Assembly (NCBI GenBank): GCA_963703235.1
Contig: OY969802.1
Span: 434,001-498,000, forward strand
Source of the DNA: VRUE01 sp963703235
GTDB taxonomy: Bacteria > Actinomycetota > Thermoleophilia > Solirubrobacterales > 70-9
DNA: 64,000 nt
Direction: 5' to 3'
Made by a program: the position numbers and the translations under genes
The notes under the pieces: generated by a model
What the model saw: only the letters and a program-made list of their open reading frames with translations
Told to the model about the DNA's origin: nothing
Databases searched by the model: none
Shown: piece by piece, positions 43,471 to 51,535 of the stretch
Numbering within the stretch: the first letter of the stretch is position 1
Layout: every line of letters starts with the position of its first letter

Positions 43471-45011
43471 TCCACCGCGACGATCCGGGTCCGCAGGAGT
43501 GGAACGGCGTCCACGTCACGCATAAGACGACCGTCGCCGAGCTCCTCGACGTCGACAACGTCGGCTCGGACGGGACGCTGCGCACCGGGTTCGACATGTT
43601 CCGCCAGGCGGGAGAGAGCCTCGACGAGGTGATCCGCGAGGCCCGCGACGCCGAGCAGAGGGTGCTCGCGATCGGCTCGGGGTGGGCGCTTTCAAAGATC
43701 AACATCACCGACGGTCGACTTGTCAACACGAAGCTCCTCAACGGCTGCTACAACGTCGGCGAGCGGTACTTCGATGGCAGCTACCCGACCGCGGACCGGC
43801 GGGGCGTCGTGCTCGCGCAGGCGGGGATGCAGATCGCCGAGCTCAACGCGTTCCTGGAGATCGCGCCACATGACGTTGGCGACAAGCGCGCGCTGAAGGC
43901 CGCGGGGATCGGCAACGGGCAGACGATCGCCGGCGCCGTGTCCGGCAACACGCACGGTTCGCAGCTGGACTTCGGGGCGATGCCGGATTTCGTTGTCGGC
44001 TTGCACCTGGCCACCGGCAGGGGCCGGACGCTGTGGATCGAGAAGGCATCCAAGCCCGTACTCAACGAGGAGTTCGCCAACAAGATTGGGGCCGAGATGA
44101 TCCGCGATGACGACGTCTTCAACGCGGCCGTCGTCAGCTTCGGGACCTTCGGGATCATCGCCGCGATGGCGGTGGAGACCGCGCCGATCTACCAGCTCGC
44201 GTTCCCGGCGATCGCCGACGTCCGCCACGGCGACCTCAAGACGCAGCTGCACGCGCTCGCGAGACCCGACCCGGCCGACGTTGACCACTACGAGTTCATC
44301 TTCGACCCGCACGGCCGTAAGCAGATGGCGATGGTGGCCAGCGCGCCGAAGGTGTCGTTCGAGCCGGGGCATCCGACGCCGCAGCCGCGGTGGATCATCC
44401 GCGACAAGCTCGGCTACGCCCCCGGCGACAACGTCCTGCGCCACGTCGGCGCCCTGCTGCGCCTGCTACCTCCGCGCCTGGTCACCGGGATTGCGTTCAA
44501 GGAGTACCGCAAGCGCGCGCTGCTCAACCAGGTTCGCGGTACCCCCGGCCAGCTCTATACGTCGTCGATCTACTACCTCGAGGGCTACACCGAGAGCGCC
44601 TTCGCCGTCGCCGTGGCCGACGCGCCGGCGACGATCGACATCGTCTCACAGGTGGCCCGCGACGTCCGGGTGCCATCGATCAGCCAAGTGCGGCTCGTCC
44701 GTGCCTCGGAGGCGACGCTCGGCTTCACGCAGCACGAGCCGCGAACGGCCGTGTTCGAGGTCGGCTTGATCAACGACGACAGGTTCCCGGATTTCGAGCA
44801 CCGCCTGGACGAGGCGTTTCGCAGCGCCGGTATCCGGTACACGATGCACTGGTCAAAGAACTCCGGGATCGAGCCGGACAAGCTCGCGTACATGTACGGC
44901 CCCGAGCGGATCGCTAGCTGGAAGGCTGCCCGGAAGACGGTGTTCGGCGACGACCAGGGGCTGATGCGGACGTTCGCCTCCGATGCCATGGTGCAGGCCG
45001 GGCTGGCGTAG
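43467..45011 (+). CDS. VAO-type FAD-linked oxidase (lactone-oxidase-like)
   Basis: A 514-aa protein of the FAD_binding_4 type, as in L-gulono-/D-arabinono-lactone oxidases. RVLAIGSGWALSKINITDGR is the first FAD strand-loop and GIGNGQTIAGAVSGNTHGSQ plus LDFGAMPDFVVGLHLATG the second; IRYTMHWSKNSGIEPDKLAY matches the C-terminal substrate side of aldonolactone oxidases. No His for bicovalent flavin linkage can be placed with confidence. It is the last gene of the operon and starts within the stop of the small protein gene. Likely substrate: a sugar lactone or similar alcohol, by family only. Confidence 0.78.
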   Translation: MIHRDDPGPQEWNGVHVTHKTTVAELLDVDNVGSDGTLRTGFDMFRQAGESLDEVIREARDAEQRVLAIGSGWALSKINITDGRLVNTKLLNGCYNVGERYFDGSYPTADRRGVVLAQAGMQIAELNAFLEIAPHDVGDKRALKAAGIGNGQTIAGAVSGNTHGSQLDFGAMPDFVVGLHLATGRGRTLWIEKASKPVLNEEFANKIGAEMIRDDDVFNAAVVSFGTFGIIAAMAVETAPIYQLAFPAIADVRHGDLKTQLHALARPDPADVDHYEFIFDPHGRKQMAMVASAPKVSFEPGHPTPQPRWIIRDKLGYAPGDNVLRHVGALLRLLPPRLVTGIAFKEYRKRALLNQVRGTPGQLYTSSIYYLEGYTESAFAVAVADAPATIDIVSQVARDVRVPSISQVRLVRASEATLGFTQHEPRTAVFEVGLINDDRFPDFEHRLDEAFRSAGIRYTMHWSKNSGIEPDKLAYMYGPERIASWKAARKTVFGDDQGLMRTFASDAMVQAGLA

Positions 45012-45194
45012 TCGGCGGCCCCGGCAGCTCAAGCGAGCCTGCGACAACGCCTGCGTGCCACCCTCGCCGACTCCACCCGCCGCTGGCATCCGTGGGCCAA
45101 GGAGGTCTACCGTCAAACTCGGGCTCGAGGTCAAGGCCACCCTCACGCGATCCGCACTCTGGGCCGTGCCTGGATCAGGGCCCTCTGGCGCTGA
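45012..45194 (+). pseudogene. IS110-type transposase C-terminal fragment
   Basis: Immediately after the FAD oxidase stop, and in the same frame, the sequence reads SLRQRLRATLADSTRRWHPW, AKEVYRQTRARGQGHPHAIR and TLGRAWIRALWR, then TGA at 45192-45194. Charged helix, ARGxxHPHAxRxLxRAWxxxxWR is the C-terminal signature of IS110/IS116/IS902 transposases. The rest of the transposase is absent. It is different from the complete IS110 transposase at 53.5-54.5 kb, so it is a remnant of another element. Confidence 0.65.
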
Positions 45195-45326
45195 AGCGAC
45201 CTCCGATTCGTGGTCGAGGAGCAGGTCTGAGCGAGATCACGATCAGCCGTGGGCGCAGCTCGGTCCTGGCAAAGTGAAGAAGGCGTTAAGGCGCGCGCGG
45301 AAGGCGGTCCTTTCGTTGAGGGCCAG
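45195..45326. other. noncoding stretch
   Basis: Between the transposase fragment and the promoter at 45327 I see no gene or clear structure. Confidence 0.4.
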
Positions 45327-45355
45327 TTGACGCCTCGTCAGGAACCGGTTAGGTT
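45327..45355 (+). promoter_or_regulatory. predicted promoter of the protease locus
   Basis: TTGACG (45327-45332) and TAGGTT (45350-45355) are separated by exactly 17 bases, a strong sigma-70-like pair, 31 bp before the start of the 85-aa protein gene. The bases after it (TTCAAAAATCTAATTTGA) are AT-rich. Confidence 0.5.
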
Positions 45356-45386
45356 CAAAAATCTAATTTGACTGATTGGAATAAGA

Positions 45387-45644
45387 ATGCTTGAGGCTGA
45401 GTTGTTGGCATTGCTCGAGAACCGGCGCGACGACCTCGAAAGTGTGTCGGGGGTTTCAGCGGTCGGCATCGGGTCAGCCAGAGGAGAAGGCGCGTCCGAT
45501 CGGGCGATTCATGTCTACCTTGAGCCTCAGGCCGCCGAGGAGCATGTCCATAGAGAAATACGCTCGCGCATCCCCGGCGTACCGTTCGAGACAATCCGGA
45601 TGGATATGCCCGAGGCGCAGGCGAAGCCAAAAGAGGAGAACTGA
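45387..45644 (+). CDS. small protein resembling the N-domain of the adjacent protease
   Basis: An 85-aa soluble protein. Its layout, SGVSAVGIGSARGEGASDRA then IHVYLEPQAAEEHV and IRSRIPGVPFETIRMDMPEA, parallels residues 22-90 of the next protein (VPNAIGVASG, VCVQVFVERKVEV, IPSTVAGV, DVIEITLPDA). So a stand-alone copy of the protease's N-terminal domain precedes the full-length gene by 6 bp. It may bind or inhibit the protease like a propeptide, but that is inferred. No signal peptide. Confidence 0.68.
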   Translation: MLEAELLALLENRRDDLESVSGVSAVGIGSARGEGASDRAIHVYLEPQAAEEHVHREIRSRIPGVPFETIRMDMPEAQAKPKEEN

Positions 45645-45650
45645 TGCGCC

Positions 45651-47093
45651 ATGGCCAAGCCGAGCAAACTACATAGAGTCCTCTTCGCCCAGGAGCAGAA
45701 CGCAGAGCGGCTCTTGGCAGTGCCAAATGCGATCGGTGTTGCCAGCGGCAACCGGATACGCGCGGGCAAAGTGACCGACGAGGTATGTGTGCAGGTCTTC
45801 GTGGAGAGGAAGGTCGAGGTAGGCCGGCTGAACGACTGGGAGCAAATCCCGTCTACGGTGGCCGGGGTCGACGAAGAGCAGGTGCGGACGGACGTCATCG
45901 AGATAACCCTTCCCGATGCGCAGCAGGACAGAACCCGATACCGGCCGGTGCCCGGCGGATGCAGCATCGGCCCGGAGGTATCGGTGTCGGCGGGGACCTT
46001 GGGCGGGTGGGCCTGCGACAACAGCGACGACACCACCGTGCTTCTCTCCAACAATCACGTCATTTCGAACCTCGACACCATGCCCAGAGCCCGCCGCATC
46101 GTTCAGCCTGGACGATTCGACGGAGGGGTGCTCCCTGACGACGTCATCGGCAGTCTGAAGCGGCACATTCCCCTAAGCACGGTCGTCAACGAACCGGGGG
46201 CGACGCCGCCCGTGACCGAAGTGGATGCAGCGATCGGCACGATCACGGTCGATCGAACCGACAACGTGATCGACGTGGGGTCTGCCATCTACGAGCTTCA
46301 GGAACCGGCGATTGGGATGGATGTCCAGAAGCGCGGGCGCACCACCAGGCTGACGACCAACGGGCAGGTCATGTCGCTCAACGTCACCGTGCCTGTCACG
46401 TACGCAAACAGGACTCGACTCGGACGGATCGCGAACAGCTTCTTGATCCGCTCAACGGATGGCAACGTGTTCTCCGCGGCCGGGGATTCCGGGTCCCTGA
46501 TCTTCAACCAACAGCAGGGGCGGCTCAACGGCACCCTCCCTGTCGTCGGTCTGCTTTACGCAGGAGGGACCTTGGGCGACGGCACGCCGATCACGATCGC
46601 TTGTGACATCAACGCGGTCTTCGGCGCACTCAACCTCACCACGATTTGCAACTGCGCCGTGCGAGCGATCATTCGCGCCGTGTTCGAGACCGAGGCAGTC
46701 GGCGTTGAGAGTACGCAGCGACTGGTGGCACGCAAGGAGCGTCAGCTTCGCCGTTTGCGCTCGGAGATGCGCACCAGCCGCTTCGGCAGGGCCGCGGACG
46801 ACTTCGTGGCGACCGAGGCAGCTGTCCTGGCCGGTGCGGTGCTTGAGGACCCGGAGGCGTTTGGCGTCGCGGTACGTGCGCTTGAGCCATGGCTGCGCAA
46901 GCGCACCGTGCTCGACATGCTGGAGACCGAACTCGATCCCGAGACTGTGGTGCATTTCGACCGGTTGATCAAGGTCCTAGGTGCAAAAGCCAAGCGCCTT
47001 CGCCCGCAGCTAGAGGCGCTCCGCTCCCTCATAAGAGATAACGAGGGAGCCGAGCTGGGCAAGGTTCTTCGCCGAGCGAAACTGCCTGGGTAG
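45651..47093 (+). CDS. trypsin-like serine protease (NAL1-like architecture)
   Basis: A 480-aa protein. A chymotrypsin-type triad can be read: His136 in VLLSNNHVISN, Asp192 in TEVDAAIGTI and Ser280 in FSAAGDSGSLIFN. An N-terminal domain (about 20-90) resembles the small upstream protein, and a charged C-terminal helical domain (about 355-480) follows. Cytoplasmic proteases with an N-domain of this kind and a GDSGS site are known from plant NAL1 and bacterial relatives. No signal peptide, so it would act inside the cell. Coupled to the small gene upstream. Confidence 0.82.
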   Translation: MAKPSKLHRVLFAQEQNAERLLAVPNAIGVASGNRIRAGKVTDEVCVQVFVERKVEVGRLNDWEQIPSTVAGVDEEQVRTDVIEITLPDAQQDRTRYRPVPGGCSIGPEVSVSAGTLGGWACDNSDDTTVLLSNNHVISNLDTMPRARRIVQPGRFDGGVLPDDVIGSLKRHIPLSTVVNEPGATPPVTEVDAAIGTITVDRTDNVIDVGSAIYELQEPAIGMDVQKRGRTTRLTTNGQVMSLNVTVPVTYANRTRLGRIANSFLIRSTDGNVFSAAGDSGSLIFNQQQGRLNGTLPVVGLLYAGGTLGDGTPITIACDINAVFGALNLTTICNCAVRAIIRAVFETEAVGVESTQRLVARKERQLRRLRSEMRTSRFGRAADDFVATEAAVLAGAVLEDPEAFGVAVRALEPWLRKRTVLDMLETELDPETVVHFDRLIKVLGAKAKRLRPQLEALRSLIRDNEGAELGKVLRRAKLPG

Positions 47094-47394
47094 GTCTTCG
47101 CTTTACGACAGAACCCTTCCCTAGCCCGGATAGTTCATCAGGCGCTCGCGAGTAACGTCGGCAGGTAGGAGTGAGAGTGTGGGTGTCGATCGTGGCCGGC
47201 TTTGGCCAGATGCTCCGACCCGGAGTCCAATGGCAGACGCTCGCGGCGTTCTTCCCCGGCAGGCCAAAGTCAGGCCTGTGCAGCGGATCGATCTGGCGGG
47301 GCGCCGGCTCTCAGGAGCCGATGTCCGCCGAGGTAGAGCGCGAGTGACAACTATTCAGATCGACTGTCGCTCCGGAACGAGTCGTTCGCTCCAC
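47094..47394 (+). other. 301-bp gap, with one possible 56-codon gene
   Basis: No recognised gene. A short frame at 47177-47347 (GTG start, AGGAG 6 bases upstream) would encode 56 residues beginning WVSIVAGFGQMLRPGVQWQT and ending SAEVERE; it has no known motif and could be chance. The minus strand shows no gene. Confidence 0.25.
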
Positions 47395-48003
47395 TCAGGA
47401 GCGCGCGTTCGCCAACCCGGCGGCCAGCGCCCGCGCCGAGGCCTTGATCGCCGCCAGGCTCATCCCCGCCTCCTGACGCAGGTGGCGCACCACGTTCACG
47501 TTCACGGCGTTGAGCAGGAGCTGGGCCAGGATCGGCGCGTCGAGCTCCGGCGAGATTTCCCGGATCAGGTTCTCGGCGTGGAGGGAGAGGACGATGTAGC
47601 CGCCGATCGGGGCTTTCCAGCGATCCCTCTCGAGGGCGAGGATCAGCTCGAGGTGGCCATCCTCGAGGTCGAGCAGGCCTTCGAGAAAGACGGCGAGGCG
47701 CTCCTTCGGCGGCGCTCCAGGGCCGAGTGGGGGAGGCCCGAACATGAAGGCGTCCTGGAAGACGCGCAGGTGCTCGTCAAGGAGAGCCTGGAAGAGGCCG
47801 GAGCGGTCGCCAAAGCGGCGGAACACGGTCCCCTTGCCGACCCCTGCCCGCTCAGCGACTGCGTCGAGCGTAATCCCCTCGGCGCCGCGCTCGGCCAGTA
47901 CCAGGCGCGTCGCATCGAGGATGCGAACCCGGTTCGCCGCCGCGTCGGCGCGCTCGCGCCGCTCGCCGGCGATCGGAAGACCACCTTGCTTGTCCATCGC
48001 CAA
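47395..48003 (-). CDS. TetR-family regulator
   Basis: A 202-aa regulator (200 aa from ATG 47997). The DNA-binding helices are clear: NRVRILDATRLVLAERGAEG, ITLDAVAERAGVGKGTVFRR and FGDRSGLFQALLDEHL. The C-domain (EGLLDLEDGHLELILALERD) would hold the ligand. It lies downstream of an FMN reductase gene with a 29-bp palindrome in its promoter, the likely operator. The original operon seems to have included a flavin monooxygenase, of which only a piece remains in between. Confidence 0.86.
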   Translation of the reverse strand: MAMDKQGGLPIAGERRERADAAANRVRILDATRLVLAERGAEGITLDAVAERAGVGKGTVFRRFGDRSGLFQALLDEHLRVFQDAFMFGPPPLGPGAPPKERLAVFLEGLLDLEDGHLELILALERDRWKAPIGGYIVLSLHAENLIREISPELDAPILAQLLLNAVNVNVVRHLRQEAGMSLAAIKASARALAAGLANARS

Positions 48004-48084
48004 AGCTCACCTGACTCCGTCGGCCGTTCGTCTCGGGGATCGTACGGGCTCACGGGCGGCAGCACGGATGCCGCCCCGCTGGCC

Positions 48085-48182
48085 CACCCTCTCCCTGACC
48101 GGCGTTCCGTACAGTCCGATCGCTCGCATCAGGCCGTCGTGGGGGAGGTCCCCCATCCCGTACTTGGGGTCGAAGCGGGTGG
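48085..48182 (-). pseudogene. C-terminal fragment of a luciferase-like flavin monooxygenase
   Basis: One minus-strand frame reads TRFDPKYGMGDLPHDGLMRA then IGLYGTPVRERV. The sequence F-D-P-K-Y-G-x-G-D-L-P-H-x-x-x-M-R-x-I-x-L-x-G is the typical C-terminal stretch of LLM-class flavin-dependent oxidoreductases. Start and body are missing. It sits between the FMN reductase and TetR genes, consistent with a lost two-component monooxygenase. Confidence 0.45.
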
Positions 48183-48204
48183 CCCGACGGCGATTCCCTC
48201 CCCG

Positions 48205-48786
48205 TCAGGCATGAACGGCCTCCCCCTCGCGGACGGACTTCATCGCCCGCGTCCAGGACTCGAGCTGGTCGAAGAGCATGACTGCCGCTTCGTCGTGCTG
48301 GGGGCCGGGAGCGAAGACCGAGAAGTTCTCGAAGTCGGTGAACATCGAGAAGCTCAGCTGCTGGCGCACGTGGGCGATCTGCAGCTCGCTGGTGATGCCG
48401 CGCAGGTGCTCGATCGCTCGGGCGCCGCCCAGGGAGCCGTAGCTGACGAACGCCGCAGCCTTGTTGTTCCACTCGGCGTAGAGGTAGTCGATCGCGTTCT
48501 TCAGCACGCCCGAGGTCGAGTGGTTGTACTCCGGCGTGACGAAGATGAAGCCGTCGTATGAGGCGATCTTCGCCGCCCACGCTTTGGTGTGCTCGCCGGC
48601 GTACTGGCCCAGGGTCGGGGGCATCGGCTCGTCGATATGGGGAAGCGGGTTGTCTGCGAGGTCGACGAGCTCGTACTCCGCCGCCGTGCGCTCGGCGGCC
48701 TTGTCGGCGACCCAGTCGGCGACGCTTTTTCCCTTGCGGCCGGGGCGAGTGCTGCCGAGGATGATGGCGATCTTGATGTCGGGCAC
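48205..48786 (-). CDS. NADPH-dependent FMN reductase
   Basis: A 193-aa flavodoxin-like enzyme: phosphate-loop IAIILGSTRPGRKGKSVADW and flavin-contact FVTPEYNHSTSGVLKNAIDY, with SYGSLGGARAIEHLR after it. It would supply reduced FMN to a monooxygenase or detoxify quinones. Fragments of luciferase-like monooxygenases lie on both sides, so it may once have served one. The palindrome at 48822-48850 in its promoter suggests control by the nearby TetR protein. Confidence 0.9.
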   Translation of the reverse strand: MPDIKIAIILGSTRPGRKGKSVADWVADKAAERTAAEYELVDLADNPLPHIDEPMPPTLGQYAGEHTKAWAAKIASYDGFIFVTPEYNHSTSGVLKNAIDYLYAEWNNKAAAFVSYGSLGGARAIEHLRGITSELQIAHVRQQLSFSMFTDFENFSVFAPGPQHDEAAVMLFDQLESWTRAMKSVREGEAVHA

Positions 48787-48821
48787 GGAAGTCCTTTCTG
48801 CTGAAGCGCTGCCGTTTGCGC

Positions 48822-48850
48822 ATCTAAACGGACTAATAGTCCGCTTAGAT
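48822..48850. promoter_or_regulatory. 29-bp palindrome, probable TetR operator
   Basis: ATCTAA-ACGGACTA and TAGTCCG-CTTAGAT form an almost perfect palindrome centred at 48836 (only the centre and one symmetric pair differ). It lies 36 bp upstream of the FMN reductase start and just before the luciferase-like fragment on the other strand, so it would have controlled a divergent pair. Confidence 0.6.
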
Positions 48851-48873
48851 GGAAAGTAGCACAGACCCTCGGG

Positions 48874-48957
48874 CGATCCCGCCGGGCTGCTCGTCTGGCG
48901 GACGAGCTGGGCTACGACCTACTTGGCGTGCAGGACCATCCGTACCAGCGCCCCCAC
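48874..48957 (+). pseudogene. N-terminal fragment of a luciferase-like flavin monooxygenase
   Basis: A plus-strand frame reads RSRRAARLADELGYDLLGVQ then DHPYQRPH. L-A-D/E-E-L-G-Y-D-x-x-x-x-Q-D-H-P-Y-Q is the first conserved block of a branch of LLM-class oxidoreductases. There is no start codon in frame and the body is missing. It is divergent from the FMN reductase gene across the palindromic operator. Confidence 0.5.
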
Positions 48958-48985
48958 GCACGCGCGGGGTTGGGGCCAGGGCGAT

Positions 48986-49915
48986 CTATGCGACCGGCGG
49001 CGGCGATCCTTCGGCGCTGACGGCGAGCGCCTCGTCCCAGCCGCAGACGAGGCAGGTGTGTTGGAACGCCGAGCGGGCGAACTCGAGGGCGTAGCTGTGC
49101 GGATCCGGAGCGGCGCGGACGTCGTCCCAATCGAGCATGTACTCGCCCAGGGCGTCGTCCCAGCGGGCCGCCTCGGGTTCGAGGGTGGCCCCTTTGAAAT
49201 CGTCGGGAGCGGGGTGCGCGTAGGCAAAGAACGCCGCCTTGCCGTAGCGACCGTCGCCGGGCCACCAGCCCACCTCGACCTGCTGAACGTCCCCTGCGTT
49301 GCGCATGATGAAGTCGTCCGAGGGTGGCTCTACCGGTTGGCCGGAGTAGAGGCTGACTGCAAGGTCGAAGGAGCCCCACCAGGCGTTGGCCGGGGTTGAG
49401 CGGCCACGGTAGGGAGCGCGAAAGGCGGCGAGCACGAGGGCTGCCTGGGTCGCGGCGGCGAAGTAGGCGGCGACCTCCTCGGGCTCGTAGGTCGCGTGCT
49501 CGGTGTCCTCGTCCAACGGGACGCTCCAGGTCACCTCCTGCGGCGTCGGGTCGATCTCGACCGTGCCGACCAGGTCGCTCACCGCCGCCAGCAGCTCCCG
49601 GGTCACCTCGCCGACGGCTCGGTGCGGGGTCAGCGGCAGCCGCAACGCCCGTCCGTCGCTGTGCTCGGCGACCGCCTCGTGGGTGTGGAGGTCGAGCGCC
49701 ACGACCAGTGCCCCGGAGCCGTCCGGCGCCGGCAGCGGCGCCGTCTCCCAGCCGCGCGCGGTCAGCCGCAGCGCCGCGTGCTGGAGCTGTGGCTCAGGCG
49801 GCGCTAGCTTCGCGGCGATCTTCCCGAGCACCTGCGTATGCGCGTGAAGCGTGTCGCACGTCTTGCTCCAGTCCTCGTAGGAAACGGCCGGCCACAGGTC
49901 GGGAGACGCCATCAA
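48986..49915 (-). CDS. DUF5996 family protein
   Basis: A 309-aa soluble protein of unknown function. Its wording is typical of DUF5996: WPAVSYEDWSKTCDTLHAHT at the start, LDLHTHEAVAEHSDGRALRL, TPANAWWGSFDLAVSLYSG and the end WDDVRAAPDPHSYALEFARS followed by AFQHTCLVCGWDEAL. ATG 49915 and 49912 both precede the conserved start. No catalytic motif is recognised. Confidence 0.82.
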   Translation of the reverse strand: MMASPDLWPAVSYEDWSKTCDTLHAHTQVLGKIAAKLAPPEPQLQHAALRLTARGWETAPLPAPDGSGALVVALDLHTHEAVAEHSDGRALRLPLTPHRAVGEVTRELLAAVSDLVGTVEIDPTPQEVTWSVPLDEDTEHATYEPEEVAAYFAAATQAALVLAAFRAPYRGRSTPANAWWGSFDLAVSLYSGQPVEPPSDDFIMRNAGDVQQVEVGWWPGDGRYGKAAFFAYAHPAPDDFKGATLEPEAARWDDALGEYMLDWDDVRAAPDPHSYALEFARSAFQHTCLVCGWDEALAVSAEGSPPPVA

Positions 49916-49944
49916 CCCAAGGTAGCGCCCTGGCGGGTGCTCGC

Positions 49945-51531
49945 CTAGCGATGCGAAGCGCTTGCGGGCGAGAGGCGCTCGTGAACGAAGCGGACGATCG
50001 TCGCGCCCTCACCGACCGCGGTCGCGCAGCGCTTGATGGACCCCGCGCGTACGTCGCCGGCTGCGTAGACGCCTGGGACGCTGGTTTCGAGAAGGTCGTC
50101 CGCACCGGCGTCGGGCCCGGTGAGGACGAACCCGCTGGAGTCGCGCGCAACCACGTCGCCGAGCCAATCGGTGCATGGGGAGGCACCCAGGAAGAGGAAG
50201 AGGAACGAGAGCGGCAGCCGGGTGCCGTCGGTGAGGGTGACCGCTTCGAGGCGTCCCTCTTCGCCGTGCAGGTCGCCGACTTCGCTGCGGTCGCGGACAG
50301 CGACGCCGTAGCGCTCGAGCTCCTCGATCAGGTAGTGGGACATGGTTTCGCTGAGGTCCGTGCGGCGGTGCAGGAGGGTGACGAGCGCGCCGCCTCGGGC
50401 CAGCCAGACGGCTGCCTGGGCCGCCGAGTTGCCGCCGCCGATCACCCCAACCCGCTGTCCGCCGCAGAGCTGCGCCTCGGGTGGGCCGGCCGCGTAGAAG
50501 ACGCTGATCCCCTCGTAGCGCTCGAGGTCTGCCACAGGTAGGCGCCGGTATTCGGCGCCGGTGGAGAGCAGGACTGCCCGCGCCGCGATCTCGTTGCCCT
50601 CCTCGAGCCTGACGACGTGGCGCTCGGCACCGGGCTCAAGCGCGCGGGCACGGTAGGGCGTCGCCGTGCGGGCACCGAACTTCCGTGCCTGGGTCACGGC
50701 GCGGCTGGTCAGTTCGGTGCCGCTGATGCCCGCCGGAAAGCCGAGGTAGTTCTCGATCCGCCGTGAGGCTCCGGCCTGGCCGCCGAGGACGGTGCTCTCC
50801 ACCACCAGCGTGTCGAGACCCTCCGAGGCGCCGTAGACCGTCGCGCCGAGGCCCGCCGGCCCGCCGCCGACGACGAGGAGGTCGACCTCCTCGCGGGGGG
50901 TCAGCTCCAACCCGATCCCGAGTGCCCGCGACAGCTCCCCGTTGCTCGGCCGCCGTAGCTCCGTGCCGCCGGGGAGCCGCACAAGTGGGACGTCACCGGG
51001 TTCAGCCCGCTTGAGCAGCGCCGCCGCCTCCTTGTCCTCAGCGGGGTCGACCCAGGAATGGGGGAGCCGCATCTGCCTGGCGAACTCGAGCAGCCGTCGG
51101 GTCTCGGTCGAATCGCGCGGGCCGAGGATCTCGATCCCGACCCCCTGTCGTTGCTGTAGCAGCTCACGCCGCTGGATGAACGCGCTGAGGAGCAAGTCGG
51201 ACAGCGAGCCGTCCTCGAAGAGCAGGCGCCTGAGAGCTTCCCGATCGACGGCGATATAGCGCATCGGCTCGGTGACGATCGCCGTCAGGAAGACGGTCTG
51301 CCCGGAGAGGAGGTTCATCTCCCCGAGAAAGCCCGAGGCGCCGTGACGGACGACCTCTTGGCCAGCGCTGTCGAGCACTGCGGCCTCGCCCTCGACGATC
51401 GCGATGAAGGGATAGATCTCGTCGCCGATCTCGAACAGCGTCTCGCCAGCCTCCGCGGTGCGCTCCTCACCGACCTCGGCGAGCGTTGCCAGCTGCGAGC
51501 TCGACAGCACTCGACTGACCGGGCCGGGCAC
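49945..51531 (-). CDS. cNMP-binding-domain thioredoxin-reductase-like flavoprotein
   Basis: GTG 51531 gives 528 aa; longer readings would overlap the zinc-finger gene. Residues about 10-130 form a cyclic-nucleotide-binding domain (DEIYPFIAIVEGEAAVLDSA, GASGFLGEMNLLSGQ); about 130-210 is a thioredoxin-like middle part; the rest is a thioredoxin reductase fold with two dinucleotide sites (LLVVGGGPAGLGATVYGASE, VGVIGGGNSAAQAAVWLARG) and the C-terminal VPGVYAAGDVRAGSIKR. The usual redox CxxC is missing: FYAAGPPEAQLCGGQR stands at that place with one Cys. It is probably an oxidase or sensor rather than a disulfide reductase. Confidence 0.83.
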   Translation of the reverse strand: MPGPVSRVLSSSQLATLAEVGEERTAEAGETLFEIGDEIYPFIAIVEGEAAVLDSAGQEVVRHGASGFLGEMNLLSGQTVFLTAIVTEPMRYIAVDREALRRLLFEDGSLSDLLLSAFIQRRELLQQRQGVGIEILGPRDSTETRRLLEFARQMRLPHSWVDPAEDKEAAALLKRAEPGDVPLVRLPGGTELRRPSNGELSRALGIGLELTPREEVDLLVVGGGPAGLGATVYGASEGLDTLVVESTVLGGQAGASRRIENYLGFPAGISGTELTSRAVTQARKFGARTATPYRARALEPGAERHVVRLEEGNEIAARAVLLSTGAEYRRLPVADLERYEGISVFYAAGPPEAQLCGGQRVGVIGGGNSAAQAAVWLARGGALVTLLHRRTDLSETMSHYLIEELERYGVAVRDRSEVGDLHGEEGRLEAVTLTDGTRLPLSFLFLFLGASPCTDWLGDVVARDSSGFVLTGPDAGADDLLETSVPGVYAAGDVRAGSIKRCATAVGEGATIVRFVHERLSPASASHR

Positions 51532-51535
51532 TCGA

